Assembly: GCF_954871325.1 (NCBI RefSeq)
Contig: NC_088775.1
Location: forward strand, 38,417,561 to 38,481,560
Length of the DNA: 64,000 bases
Origin: Gordionus sp. m RMFG-2023
Lineage: Eukaryota > Nematomorpha > Gordioida > Chordodea > Parachordodidae
Direction: 5' to 3'
The translations under genes and the position numbers were made by a program. The notes below the pieces were generated by a model. It was not told where the DNA came from and did not search any database. It worked only from the letters and a program-made list of their open reading frames with translations. Shown here piece by piece: positions 35,021 to 47,295 of this stretch (the stretch's first letter is position 1; each line of letters begins with the position of its first letter).

Positions 35021-35341
35021 TTCGAATTTTTAAAAGTGCTAACGGATCTTTGAAAAATTTTAACAATAGGAAGGCTAACAAACTTTTAACTTTTATTTTT
35101 CATTTAAAATTCATTAGATAAACATTAAAAAATATATGCTTATAAAAAAATATTTAAATACCAGATTATCGATTACTGTTTCGGATGTTATCGTCGGAAA
35201 AATTAATGAGTTAATAAAAATACTTGTAGGATTTGAATGCAATTATCGGGTCGAAGCATTTCGTCCTATAATTGATAAAATTATAAACATCAGAACTGTT
35301 TTTTTCGGCGAAAAGAGAACTTATTTTAGACGTGTAATATT
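35021..35341. other. Unassigned sequence inside the giant
   Basis: 35136-35340 holds an open stretch (LNTRLSITVSDVIVGKINEL...) with no recognised domain, cut by the TA-flanked element at 35344. It may be part of the original giant. Confidence 0.3.
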
Positions 35342-35343
35342 TA

Positions 35344-36906
35344 GGGGAGACCAGGGCTAGTCGGCGCAAGGGGCTTGTCGGTTCAAAGGATTTTATTTTA
35401 AATCCAGTAAAGATTAAAATTTGAAATTTAATTCTAAAATAGAATTCTATAATATCCATAATTGAGGATGAAAATAATTTATAATATTTAGCTATTTAAA
35501 TTTTTATCCGTTATGACATGTTTTTGACGTAAAAATTACAATATTTTCACTTTATATTATTAGGTTGTATTAAAAAATTAAAAGTTTAAACATGACAAAA
35601 TGAACATTATATGAAAGTTAAATATCTATTTTAATATTTGGGAAAGTTTTAGATTGATATATAATGCTTAAATATATGTTAAGATCAAATTAGTAATATT
35701 ACCACCATTGAGGTTAGTAGAATCGTGGCTAGTCGGAGCAATCAGTCAATTTTTATTATATTATTATGGTACCCAAATATATATGCAAAATTCAAAATAG
35801 TAAAATTTTTATTAAAAAAGATTATGAAGAAACTATAAAACTGTATGAAAATGATATCTCATTAAGAAAAATACCATTTATTACAGGTTAAAATATAATA
35901 TTTTATAAATGTAAATATATTAAATAATAATTATTATATAAATTTATTAATGTGATTGATTTTTCATAATACATTTTAATTTTTATATAATATCAGACCT
36001 ATATAAATATCTTGCAAACTAAAATCTTCATATACATATTGTGAATATATATTATATATTGTCACAGATATTATATATATTGCATATATAAATTTTAGCC
36101 TGATAATAAGATCAATTATTTAAATTAATTATATCTAGCAAACAAATATAATATATATATTTTTTTTTTAATTGACAATATAATATGATTCAAATTAATA
36201 CATTTATGAACATTTTAGCATATAAATTTTAGCCTGATAATAATATCTATATTTAAAATGAATTATATCTAACAAACAAATATTTATATATATATCTATT
36301 TTAATTGACAATAAAACTTGATTCAAATTAATTCATTTTATTGGACATGAACATTTTAGTTATCAGATTATATTTAGCCTGATAATAAAATCAAATGATG
36401 CTATATATTTAAATATAGAATTAGATAAATTTTGAGTAAATTTATTATTAATAAATATAAACATTAATAAAAGATGTGTGTATTATATGTAAACAGGATT
36501 ATAAAAGAGATTGGTTTCAATGTAGAATAGCTCTCTGTCAAAAAAGATTGTTATTTTATTTGTTATAATTATAAATAGAATATTATATAAATAAAGTATC
36601 ATAGTTATATATTAAAATCTGCGAAAAAAATTTTTTGTCCCATAAGAAGCCTAATAAACCACTTGATTTTACTAGCCTCATCCATGATCCTACTAACCAC
36701 GGGTTCGGGGCTACTAAGTTCAAAAAATGACTTTTACTAAAACCTTTCTAGAAAAATAATTATTAAATATTTAAAAATATAACAGTATATATTTATAGGT
36801 AGATGTTTAAGGTATCTATTGGTATTTTGTAAGATCTTATATGATCATTATTTTCGGAGCTATGATGATTTTGACAAAAATTGCGCCGACTAGCCCTGGT
36901 CTCCCC
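35344..36906. mobile_element. TA-flanked non-coding element with 25-base inverted ends
   Basis: The ends GGGGAGACCAGGGCTAGTCG (35344) and the inverse CGACTAGCCCTGGTCTCCCC (to 36906) are perfect. TA flanks both (35342-35343, 36907-36908). The interior is 1.5 kb of very AT-rich sequence with no transposase. The 244-base element at 48427 has the same outer end (GGGGAGACC) and also TA flanks. Tc1/mariner-like targeting is likely, but the superfamily is not proven. Confidence 0.85.
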
Positions 36907-36908
36907 TA

Positions 36909-37387
36909 CTTCCTACATTTTGATGAAAAAAATAGTAAAGGTATTTCTGAAAAGGCCTTGGAAAAACTTACACAATTGGCAATATCATCATTTAAATCGA
37001 ATATTTTTTTATGCTCACTAAATTATGAAATTTTTAGTAAGGGTGAAACTAAATAATTTATTTTTTATTAGATGCTTAAAAGATTTGAAGAATGGGCATA
37101 TTTAAATTTATATGGGGGGCGAGCGTGGTTTAAATTTTTTTATATGGGCAGGGCAAGACGAAAAGTCTATAAAAATTATTTAAATTTTTATTTCACATTT
37201 TTTTACCCATGATTAAATATCGCTTCAACAACTAAAAATTCTGCATTCTTTATGATAAAAAAAATTCAAAGGAAGACGCATTTAATTTAATTCAATTTAT
37301 TAATAAATAAACGTACACATAATATAAAAATATTTTTATTAAAATACGCGGAAATATATAAATTTAAAAAATGTTAATATAATATCA
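36909..37387. other. Unassigned sequence inside the giant
   Basis: An open stretch to 37056 (LHFDEKNSKGISEKALEKL...) matches nothing I know. 37110-37170 has GGGGGGCGAGCG and GGGCAGGGCAAGACG words resembling hAT subterminal repeats. Confidence 0.3.
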
Positions 37388-38949
37388 TTATAAAAGTTCT
37401 ATGTCCCAGCAATCAATAGATAAACATTGTTTCAAAGTGATGGATGAAAGGCGGTTACGTTTTTTAGTCATGCATTCCACCGCTTTGCTAAAGATTCTTT
37501 CGCTGGCAACACTCGTAGTTTGCTGAGCCAAAAAGTTTCTGGCCATTAAAGACAAAGTTGGATATATTGAGCTGTTTTTTTTTGCCACGAGTACATTGGT
37601 TGTCGGACTAGCTACTTCCTCTTTTAAATATGTATCTATTTCGTCTGTGGCATGTTGTGGAATTTCATAATTAGCCCTAAATAATAAAGACAATAATAAC
37701 TATGTAATCATATTTACCTTCTTAGTTTATTATGTATACGCACAGAATAAGGCATGGCTTCCATATCGGGCTCATTGTAATCGTACGCTGACGATCCTGA
37801 CATTGTACTTTTATATTTAATATATAACGTTTCGAAATTTTTAAAATAATTAAGATTATTTATAAATTTAGGCAAAAATTTTTTCTTTGTCTTTGGGTCT
37901 AACAAATACGATATATAATTTGAAAGACTATTTATGTGTTTCATATATATCTTTGATTTTTTTAACATAACACTAGCAGCATTTTTTAATGTTTCGTTTT
38001 CATGATTTTCACTAACATCTTCTAGTGTTTTGACAATTTCATCTATAAATAAAACTGCCGAACCAATTGTAGAATTTGTATCTGAGGATATTTCTTGGGT
38101 AATATTGAAGAATGGTTTCAAAAATATTTCAATATCTTTTAAAAATTTGGCCTCTTCATTATTTATAATTATTTGATTATCAGGAAGGCTGCCTTTCTTG
38201 CCTAAATCATTTACCACATCAATATTCTTTAAATATAAAATTAAATTTAAAAATGGTGTTTGTTATTACTTTGTTAATTAAGGAAATCATTAAGAATTTG
38301 GAATTCCCTCTTGTGATGACATCAAGTGGTATACGAGTCCCACCTGATAATTCCATATATTCCTTCATAAATTTGGAGGAATTATGCAACTTTTTAACGA
38401 ATTTATTTATTTTTTCCAATTTTTTATTCATGATATTCATTCCTGAGCTCACTATTATATTAGAGACTCTGAGTCGGGTGAACTGTCTTTTTAACAACAC
38501 AATGTCTTTTGTTGCTATATAGTTGACCGAGGCCGGCAAAACGACTCATATTCAAACCGGTTAACTAGTCATGAGTCGGCTGAAGCCCGACCCGTGCACT
38601 ATTTTTGAATAAAATATCTTTATCATTTCTCTAAATTGGTATCATATTAAATAACTTCTGAACCGGCTTGAACCCAGGCCGAAAACACTAATTAGGTATA
38701 ATAATTTAAATTAAATATATAAAAAAATATTAAAACTTACATCATCTTCATTCTTCTGTTGAGAATCCATAATAGTAGTAGTATTTTCTAACTCCAAATC
38801 TCTAAATAAGGTCTTTTTTTTTATAAAACATTGGGTTTATTAGTTTTAAATATAAAATTAATATAAATTACTTCATCTTCTACTATCTCTTGAGAATCCA
38901 TCATAGTAATGGCATTGCTTGAAGAAGAGGATAAAGATAAACTACTCAT
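37388..38949 (-). pseudogene. RICESLEEPER-like hAT transposase of the giant, internally deleted
   Basis: Two N-terminal exons: 38949-38872, MSSLSLSSSSSNAITMMDSQ then EIVEDE with donor GTAATT, and about 38820-38741, TLFRDLELENTTTIMDSQQK with donor GTAAGT. The BED finger and catalytic start are missing; a MITE sits in their place (38520-38700). Then 38480-38255 has KKLHNSSKFMKEYMELSGG and TRIPLDVITR, 38217-37714 has EEAKFLKDIEIFLKPFFNIT and SYLLDPKTKKKFLP, and 37693-37388 has TLSLMARNFLAQQTTSVASE, RIFSKA and KKRNRLSSITLKQCLSI. It is the same branch as the transposase at 47389-53466. It cannot be active because the catalytic region is absent. Confidence 0.82.
38520..38700. mobile_element. GC-richer MITE replacing the transposase middle
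   Basis: TAGTTGACCGAGGCCGGC at the left; TCATGAGTCGGCTGAAGCCC within; GAACCCAGGCCGAAAACACTA at the right. The ends are roughly inverse (GGCCGG, CACTA) but worn. It sits exactly where the transposase reading is lost. Confidence 0.45.
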
Positions 38950-39736
38950 TATAAATGTAAATTATTTTTAAAATGATTTTTTTTTAAATATAAATTAAAA
39001 TAAGAATTTTTTTAAAAATAAAAATTTTATACAAAAACTTACTGGTGCCATCAAGGCGCTATAATCATTGAAATTTAAAATAATAAATATAATATAAATA
39101 ATACATTTTAATGAAATAATTTAAAGAACCAAAAAATCTTGCTAAATTATTATTACAAATTTTAAATAACATTGGGAAAGAGAAACGTAAGAGGGATTTA
39201 TATTTTCTTAAACAATAAATTAAAGAAATGTACAAAAAATAATGGTGCTAGGCCTTAAAAAATCAATAAACTTACTTTAAAATTTAAATTGTTATGTAAT
39301 TAAAAAGTGTGCTCTCATCTCATAACCTCATCTAATCTTATGTTGTGATTTAATCTTGACGTGGATGCTACCTATTTCAAACAGTGCATTTAAAATTTAA
39401 TAATTAAATTTTCTTTTCTTTTGGGCCACAGGTGAAATCATATTTTTATTCATGTCGATTTATATTCATCCATGTATATAAAATCTAAGAAGTTTATTAA
39501 TCTCATAAACTTTTCCCACATATAACATCCACAACAATTATTTGTACTTTGGACAAATGTTAAAATTTTATGAAGCATATATTTTTTAATGTTACCTGAT
39601 AAATTTTAAATAAAAATTAAAAGTAAAAAATTTTTAACCGGTCCGCTCGTAATTTTTGATATTTTTTAGCTAGTTCGCCCAATATGATAAAGGGGCGTAA
39701 CTAAAAGTCTGCTCGTTTCAGCTAAAAATGTGAAAA
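38950..39736. other. Spacer between transposase start and right iterons
   Basis: AT-rich. It presumably holds the transposase promoter of the giant. No repeat or gene was seen. Confidence 0.4.
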
Positions 39737-42700
39737 ATAGACAATTGTTACTTTTCTATGGTACATCTTAACTGAAATTTTATTTTAACATCTTTACAAT
39801 ATATATTTTTACCTATTTGCCTTGAAAAAATTTAAAAATGTTCACTCATAACGATTATTACAGTTGTCACTTTTCTATGGTACATCTTCACTAAAATTTT
39901 ATTTTAACATCTTTACAAAATATATTTTTACCTAATTACTTTAAAAAAATTAAAAAAAGTTCAAAAATAATGATTATGACAATTGTCACTTTTCTATGGT
40001 ACATCTTCACTGAAATTTTATTTTAACATCTTTACAATATATATTTTTACCTTTTTGTTTTAAAAAAATTCAAAAAAGTTCACAAATAACGATTATGACA
40101 ATTGTCACCTTTCTATGGTACACCTTTGAAAATTTATTTTAACATCTTTACAATATATATTTTTACCTATTTGTTTTAAAAAAATTCAATAAAGTTCACA
40201 AATAACGATTATGACAATTGTCACCTTTCTATGGTACATCTTCACTGAAATTTCATTTTAACATCTATACAATATATATTTTTACCTATTTACTTTAAAA
40301 AAATTCAAAAAAGTTCAAAAATAACGATTATGACAATTGTCACCTTTCTATGGTACATCTTCAGTGAAATTTTATTTTAACATCTTTACAATATATATTT
40401 TTACCTATTTGTTTTAAAAAAGTTCACAAATAACGATTATGACAATTGTCACCTTTCTATGGTACATCTTCACTGAAATTTTATTTTAACATCTTTACAA
40501 TATATATTTTTACCTATTTCAAAAAAGTTCACATTATAACAATTTTCACCTTTCTATGGTACATCTTCACTGAAATTTTATTTTAACATCTTTACAATAT
40601 ATATTTTTACCTATTTGTTTTAAAAAAATTCAAAAAAGTTCACAAATAACGATTATGACAATTGTCACTTTTTTATGGTACATCTTCACTGAAATTATAT
40701 TTTAACATCTTTACAATATATATTTTTACCTATTTGCTTTGAAAAAATTTAAGAAAGTTCACAAATAACGATTATGACAATTGTCACCTTTCTATGGTGT
40801 ATCTTCACTGAAATTTTATTTTAACATCTTTACAATATATATTTTTACCTATTTGTTTTAAAAAAATTCAAAAAAGTTCACAAATAACGATTATGACAAT
40901 TGTCACCTATCTATGGTACATCTTCACTGAAATTATATTTCAACATCTTTACAATATATATTTTTACCTATTTGCTTTGAAAAAATTCAAAAAAGTTCAC
41001 AAATAACGATTATCACAATAGTCACTTTTCTATGGTACATCTTCACTGAAATTTTATTTTAACATCTTTACAATATATATTTTTACCTATTTGTTTTAAA
41101 AAAATTCAAAAAAGTTCACAAATAACGATTATGACAAATGTCATCTTTCTATGGTACATCTTCACTGAAATTTTATTTTAACATCTATACAATATATATT
41201 TTTACCTATTTACTTTAAAAAAATTCAAAAAAGTTCACAAATAACGATTATGACAATTGTCACCTTTCTATGGTACATCTTCACTGAAATTTTATTTTAA
41301 CATTTATACAATGTATATTTTTACCTATTTACTTTAAAAAAATTCAAAAAAGTTCAAAAATAACGATTATGACAATTGTCACCTTTCTATGGTACATCTT
41401 CACTGAAATTTTATTTTAACATCTTTACAATATATATTTTTACCCATTTGTTTTAAAAAAATTCAAAAAAGTTCACAAATAACGATTATGACAATTGTCA
41501 CCTTTCTATATGGTACATCTTCACTGAAATTTTATTTTAACATCTTTACAATATATATTTTTACCTATTTGTTTTAAAAAAATTCAAAAAAGTTCACAAA
41601 TAACGATTATGACAATTGTCACCTATCTATGGTACATCTTCACTGAAATTTTATTTTAACATCTTTACAATATATATTTTTACCTATTTGCTTTGAAAAA
41701 ATTCAAAAAAGTTCACAAATAATGATTATGACAATTGTCACTTTTCTATGGTAAATCTTCACTGAAATTTTATTTTAACATCTTTACAATATATATTTTT
41801 ACTTATTTACTTTAAAAAAATTCAAAAAAGTTCAAAAATAACGATTATGACAATTGTCACTCTTCTATGGTACATCTTCACTGAAATTTCATTTTAACAT
41901 CTATACAATATATATTTTTACCTATTTACTTTAAAAAAATTCAAAAAAGTTCAAAAATAACGATTATGACAATTGTCACCTTTCTATGGTACATCTTCAG
42001 TGAAATTTTATTTTAACATCTTTACAATATATATTTTTACCTATTTGTTTTAAAAAAGTTCACAAATAACGATTATGACAATTGTCACCTTTCTATGGTA
42101 CATCTTCACTGAAATTTTATTTTAACATCTTTACAATATATATTTTTACCTATTTCAAAAAAGTTCACATTATAACAATTTTCACCTTTCTATGGTACAT
42201 CTTCACTGAAATTTTATTTTAACATCTTTACAATATATATTTTTACCTATTTGTTTTAAAAAAATTCAAAAAAGTTCACAAATAACGATTATGACAATTG
42301 TCACTTTTTTATGGTACATCTTCACTGAAATTATATTTTAACATCTTTACAATATATATTTTTACCTATTTGCTTTGAAAAAATTTAAGAAAGTTCACAA
42401 ATAACGATTATGACAATTGTCACCTTTCTATGGTGTATCTTCACTGAAATTTTATTTTAACATCTTTACAATATATATTTTTACCTATTTGTTTTAAAAA
42501 AATTCAAAAAAGTTCACAAATAACGATTATGACAATTGTCACCTATCTATGGTACATCTTCACTGAAATTATATTTCAACATCTTTACAATATATATTTT
42601 TACCTATTTGCTTTGAAAAAATTCAAAAAAGTTCACAAATAACGATTATCACAATAGTCACTTTTCTATGGTACATCTTCACTGAAATTTTATTTTAACA

Positions 42701-43990
42701 TCTTTACAATATATATTTTTACCTATTTGTTTTAAAAAAATTCAAAAAAGTTCACAAATAACGATTATGACAAATGTCATCTTTCTATGGTACATCTTCA
42801 CTGAAATTTTATTTTAACATCTATACAATATATATTTTTACCTATTTACTTTAAAAAAATTCAAAAAAGTTCACAAATAACGATTATGACAATTGTCACC
42901 TTTCTATGGTACATCTTCACTGAAATTTTATTTTAACATTTATACAATGTATATTTTTACCTATTTACTTTAAAAAAATTCAAAAAAGTTCAAAAATAAC
43001 GATTATGACAATTGTCACCTTTCTATGGTACATCTTCACTGAAATTTTATTTTAACATCTTTACAATATATATTTTTACCCATTTGTTTTAAAAAAATTC
43101 AAAAAAGTTCAAAAATAACGATTATGACAATTGTCACTCTTCTATGGTACATCTTCACTGAAATTTCATTTTAACATCTATACAATATATATTTTTACCT
43201 ATTTACTTTAAAAAAATTCAAAAAAGTTCAAAAATAACGATTATGACAATTGTCACCTTTCTATGGTACATCTTCAGTGAAATTTTATTTTAACATCTTT
43301 ACAATATATATTTTTACCTATTTGTTTTAAAAAAGTTCACAAATAACGATTATGACAATTGTCACCTTTCTATGGTACATCTTCACTGAAATTTTATTTT
43401 AACATCTTTACAATATATATTTTTACCTATTTCAAAAAAGTTCACATTATAACAATTTTCACCTTTCTATGGTACATCTTCACTGAAATTTTATTTTAAC
43501 ATCTTTACAATATATATTTTTACCCATTTGTTTTAAAAAAATTCAAAAAAGTTCACAAATAACGATTATGACAATTGTCACCTTTCTATATGGTACATCT
43601 TCACTGAAATTTTATTTTAACATCTTTACAATATATATTTTTACCTATTTGTTTTAAAAAAATTCTAAAAAGTTCACAAATAACGATTATGACAATTGTC
43701 ACCTATCTATGGAACATCTTCACTGAAATTTTATTTTAACATCTTTACAATATATATTTTTACCTATTTGCTTTGAAAAAATTCAAAAAAGTTCACAAAT
43801 AATGATTATGACAATTGTCACTTTTCTATGGTAAATCTTCACTGAAATTTTATTTTAACATCTTTACAATATATATTTTTACTTATTTACTTTAAAAAAA
43901 TTCAAAAAAGTTCAAAAATAACGAATCTTCACTGAAATTTTATTTTAACATCTTTACAACATATATTTTTACCTAAAAAATTTAAAAAAT
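39737..43990. repeat. Right iteron array of the giant, about 36 copies
   Basis: Unit of about 109-119 bases: ATAACGATTATGACAATTGTCA, CCTTTCTATGGTACATCTTC, ACTGAAATTTTATTTTAAC, ATCTTTACAATATATATTTT, TACCTATTTG and a variable A-run. Marker variants reveal a higher-order repeat. TTATAACAATTTTCACC occurs near 40531, 42167 and 43444, and the CACAATAGTCAC variant near 41013 and 42649, so a block of about 1636 bases was duplicated. Confidence 0.97.
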
Positions 43991-44029
43991 GTTCAAATAT
44001 AACGATTATGTTATGTTTAATGACTTAAT

Positions 44030-44327
44030 TTTGTCGACTTTATTAGTTCTTTTAGTCGACTTAATTAGTTCTTTTAGTCAACTTAATTAGTTCTTTTAGT
44101 CGACTAAATTAGTCGTTTTAGTCGACTATATTAGTCGTTTTATATGTTAGTCGTTTTAGTCGACTATATAAGTCGTTTTAGTCGACTATATTAGTCGTTT
44201 TAGTCATTTTAGTCGATTGTGTTAGTCGTTTTAGTCGACTAAATTAGTCGACTAAGTCGAATTTTTCGACTAAAACTATTAGTTAGTCGTGTGTTAGTCG
44301 ACTAAATTTAGTCGATTAATAACACTA
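44030..44327. repeat. Right TCGACTAA subterminal repeats of the giant
   Basis: Mirror of the left end: repeated TTAGTCGTTTTAGTCGACTA and TAATTAGTTCTTTTAGTCGACT words up to the terminus. Confidence 0.9.
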
Positions 44328-45469
44328 ATCAATAGTAACATATTGTCCAACAGAATAAGAATTATTGCAATTATCATTAAAAATATCAAAAATTTCTCTA
44401 ATATGTGTGGCTTTCTCAAGTGCTTTCCTTGTATTTCTTGTATTCATATCATCATATCTAAGCACTTTCAATAGAAATTGGAATCTATTTATATTCATAG
44501 TATATCTATATATATCAACACTAAATCCATCCTTATTCCATAAATCTCTTATATTTTGATGACTGGATTTATAAACTCAGGCTATTATTAGCAAACCAAC
44601 TAAGGCATTCAATTCATTTTCATCCATTTTGGCATGATAAACAGAGTCATCCTTTTCAATGGACTCAATCTTTTGATTTGTATATTTTAAAACTAAATCT
44701 GTAATATTAGGTGAAATGAATAATTTGAGGCTTTCTAAATGGTGATTTTGCATTTTTTGCATGAGATTTAACCCCTGGCAAACATGATTTTATATTATGG
44801 GATCTTGTCCTTTTTTGTGTAGGGCATTCCATATTCCATTTAGTTTTTCCATCTTTACCTTCATATTTTTATATAATTTATTAAAGACTAGCATATTTTA
44901 CTGTAACAATATTTATAGCTATCTTCACACACATCACTATCTATATTGTCCTCCTCTCTCTCCGAGTTGTGATAGCTGTTATACAAATAATCATCATCTG
45001 ACTCAAAATCTACTTCACCTATATAAATTTTATAAATATAATACTTCCAGAACTTGATGATATTAAATTTTCCATATGCTAATTTTATAGTATTTTGCTC
45101 CACAAGAAAAAAAAATAGTATAAAATTTTAAAATTTTGAGTAACAATATATCAATGAAAAATATACAAATAAAATTTTTTTTTTCAATTTTATATATTAG
45201 TTTGTAATATACAATAATATTTATCAATAAAAAAAAATTGTGAAAAAAAAAAAATTACTTAAGTACAAAGGTGGGACCTATACCTCCCCAAGCTCAACAA
45301 ATTGCAAATATTTTAAAAAATATCAAATCAATTATCTTGAAATTTGGTAGATATATTCTTTATAAGAAAATATTAAACTACTATAAAAACTAGGTCACAA
45401 TATCTTCAGGTTTTTTTATTACCAAGATTATACATGGGGTATTATTTACCCCACCTTTGTAGTGAAGGG
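44328..45469 (-). mobile_element. piggyBac 5' part, truncated by the giant hAT
   Basis: The right terminus reads inward CCCTTCACTACAAAGGTGGG, preceded by TTAA (45470-45473): the classic piggyBac end and target. A worn subterminal copy (GTACAAAGGTGGGACC) lies at 45258. The minus-strand transposase starts at about 45103 with an acidic region (EVDFESDDDYLYNSYHNSER). After a gap it continues as YHAKMDENELNALVGLLIIA (to 44577), LWNKDGFSVDIYRYTMNINR, FQFLLKVLRYDDMNTRNTRK and HIREIFDIFNDNCNNSYSVG, and QYVTID at the break. The reading stops within a codon or two of 44328, so the catalytic core and the left end are lost. Confidence 0.85.
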
Positions 45470-45748
45470 TTAAATTAATGTGAATTATAAAAAAATTATA
45501 TGTAAAGAATCACTTAAATGACCCAAAATAGAAATTTGAATTTTTTGAGCCTTTTCACAAAAAGTTTCTTAGGAATAATTGTATTTTGTATGTTATATAT
45601 TTACAATGTAAAATCCAATCTTCGTTGGGATTGAGCTAATTTTTCAATTATCTCATCCTTGCCTGTCGTCAAATGCCTTTGAATATTCAGATCCAAACCT
45701 TTCAATCTACTTTCACATGTTGTACTTCATGGTATGTTTTTCAGAGAC

Positions 45749-46190
45749 CTGCAGGCCCAGCCCGTGGGCCGGACAGTATTTTAATTTTTTTAAATATACC
45801 GGGCCCAAAATTTTTTTAAAAAAATACCCGGGCCGGACCTGAATTTTTTTAAAAAAACACCCAAGCCGGGTCAATTATTTAAAAAAAACACCCAGGTCGG
45901 GCTGTATTTTTTAAAACAGCCTATATTAGAAATCGTTATTATTAGCTATAAAAATCAAAAATAAATATAATTTATTTTAAAAAAATCCAGGCCGGGCCTG
46001 AAAATTTTATTTTAAAAAAAGCCGGGCCGAGCCTGAAAATTTTAAAAAAAAAGCCGAGCAGGACCTAAAAAATTTTTTAAAAAAAGCCGAGCCGGGCCTG
46101 AAATTTTTTTAGGCCGGACCTAAAAATTTTTTAAAAAAAACCCAGGCCGGGTCGTAAAAAATCTTTAAAAAAAATCCGGGCCATGCCCTG
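45749..46190. mobile_element. hAT-like MITE of GCCGGGCC / A-run repeats
   Basis: Starts AGACCTGCAGGCCCAGCCCG. The right end inverted reads TTTGCAGGGCATGGCCCGG. The interior is about ten copies of a unit of 25-40 bases: a GCCGGGCCTG-type word followed by an AAAATTTTT(A)n spacer. No coding. Confidence 0.6.
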
Positions 46191-46229
46191 CAAATGGTAC
46201 TTCTGCAAGCCTCTCTTATTCTTCTTAAA

Positions 46230-46930
46230 AAAACTAATGGGAAGAGTTTATAAACCCTTTTAATACATTGGGAATTTAATCTAAAATGCGTTTGAAATAA
46301 TGCAGAGCATCCATAGCATTTTTTGGGACCATATCAACTATAGTTAATCTTATAAACATAGTTATTCAGCTACATCATAAGATACTTTAACATCTTCATA
46401 ATAAAAATCTAACAAATATTTTTTTTTCTATCACCATCTGAAAAAGGTTGGGGAAGGCTTTTGTGGAAGTAATATTTGCAGATGTAAGTGCTGCATGATG
46501 AATTAAAATTTCGGGTTATAAATGTATCTGCATCTAAGATATACTCTTCTACTGATCCTATATTAATGTTTTAACGATGAGCTTGCCTTGCTACAAGTCG
46601 AGGGAGACAAATATTAAACACTTATAGCTCTGCTTTTGACTCAAAATAAAATATAAAATATGAAATTCTTCATCAACGCCCTAATTTCCTTGAGTTCTGA
46701 TAAAATGCTCTCCGCTATTCTCATCTTCTTAATCAAATCAATGTCATGTTTTTGAAAAGTAATACTTAAAATAGTTGTATAATTAAATAATACATTCTAA
46801 TGAGAAATAAAATTTGGAATAAGCATTAAATCCAATAATTTTTTTGCTTCTGAGGAAATATTTCTTTCAGGACATTGTGATATTTCAGTAATAGCAAATA
46901 ATTGGCTCTTCTAACTCCTTAATAGCTGTT
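46230..46930 (-). pseudogene. Very decayed hAT-type transposase piece
   Basis: Minus-strand reading in shifting frames gives a pattern close to the C-terminal half of 52-kDa-repressor/ZMYM-like hAT proteins (a KELEEPI, then ECIIQLYNYF, EEYILDADTFITRNF-like series). Stops are frequent. Weak. Confidence 0.3.
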
Positions 46931-47214
46931 AGTGCTTGATGGAAGAGGCTCTATCTCGTTGGACAAGGTTGCAATTTCTTTTTCCCTATTGGACCAGAAG
47001 TTTCAGAAATAATTATTATTTGACTAGAAATTTGAAAATGGTAGATAAATATTACGTCACTAAAAATTTGAAAATAATAAGTAAATATTACGCCGGAAAA
47101 CTTGAAATCGAAATTATGATAAAATAACTTATGAAAGTGATAATAAATGTAATAAAATATATATTTAATATGAGATACGAATAAATATTAACAAATAATA
47201 TTTTTGAAAAATAT

Positions 47215-47295
47215 ATCCGGCATCTGCATTTTTTGGCTTTGGGGGGGGGGGGGATTTGTCCCCCTGCCCCCCCCAGCTGCGTACACCAGTGCATG
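47215..47295. mobile_element. Transposon terminus with poly-G/poly-C ends
   Basis: G run at 47241-47253, then CCCCCTGCCCCCCCC and AGCTGCGTACACCAGTG. The inverse CACTGGTGTACGCAGCTGGG has the look of a transposon terminal repeat. No partner end was found nearby. Confidence 0.35.

Larger units (their letters stand above)
31137..44327 (-). mobile_element. 13.2 kb giant hAT-like element with inverted iteron arrays
   Basis: The termini are TAGTGTTGTTAATTAGTCG (left) and the inverse CGATTAATAACACTA (right). Both ends are followed by many AGTCGACTAA/CGACTAAAACGACTAAT words. Inward come opposed arrays of the TGACAATTGTCA iteron: a few copies on the left (31480-31540, 34590-35010) and about 36 on the right (39737-43990). 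A minus-strand transposase with its middle missing lies between them (37388-38949). The flanks do not match (TTGGTATG versus ATCAATAG) and belong to different older repeats, an RT fragment on the left and piggyBac on the right. The two ends may therefore come from different copies. Confidence 0.75.
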
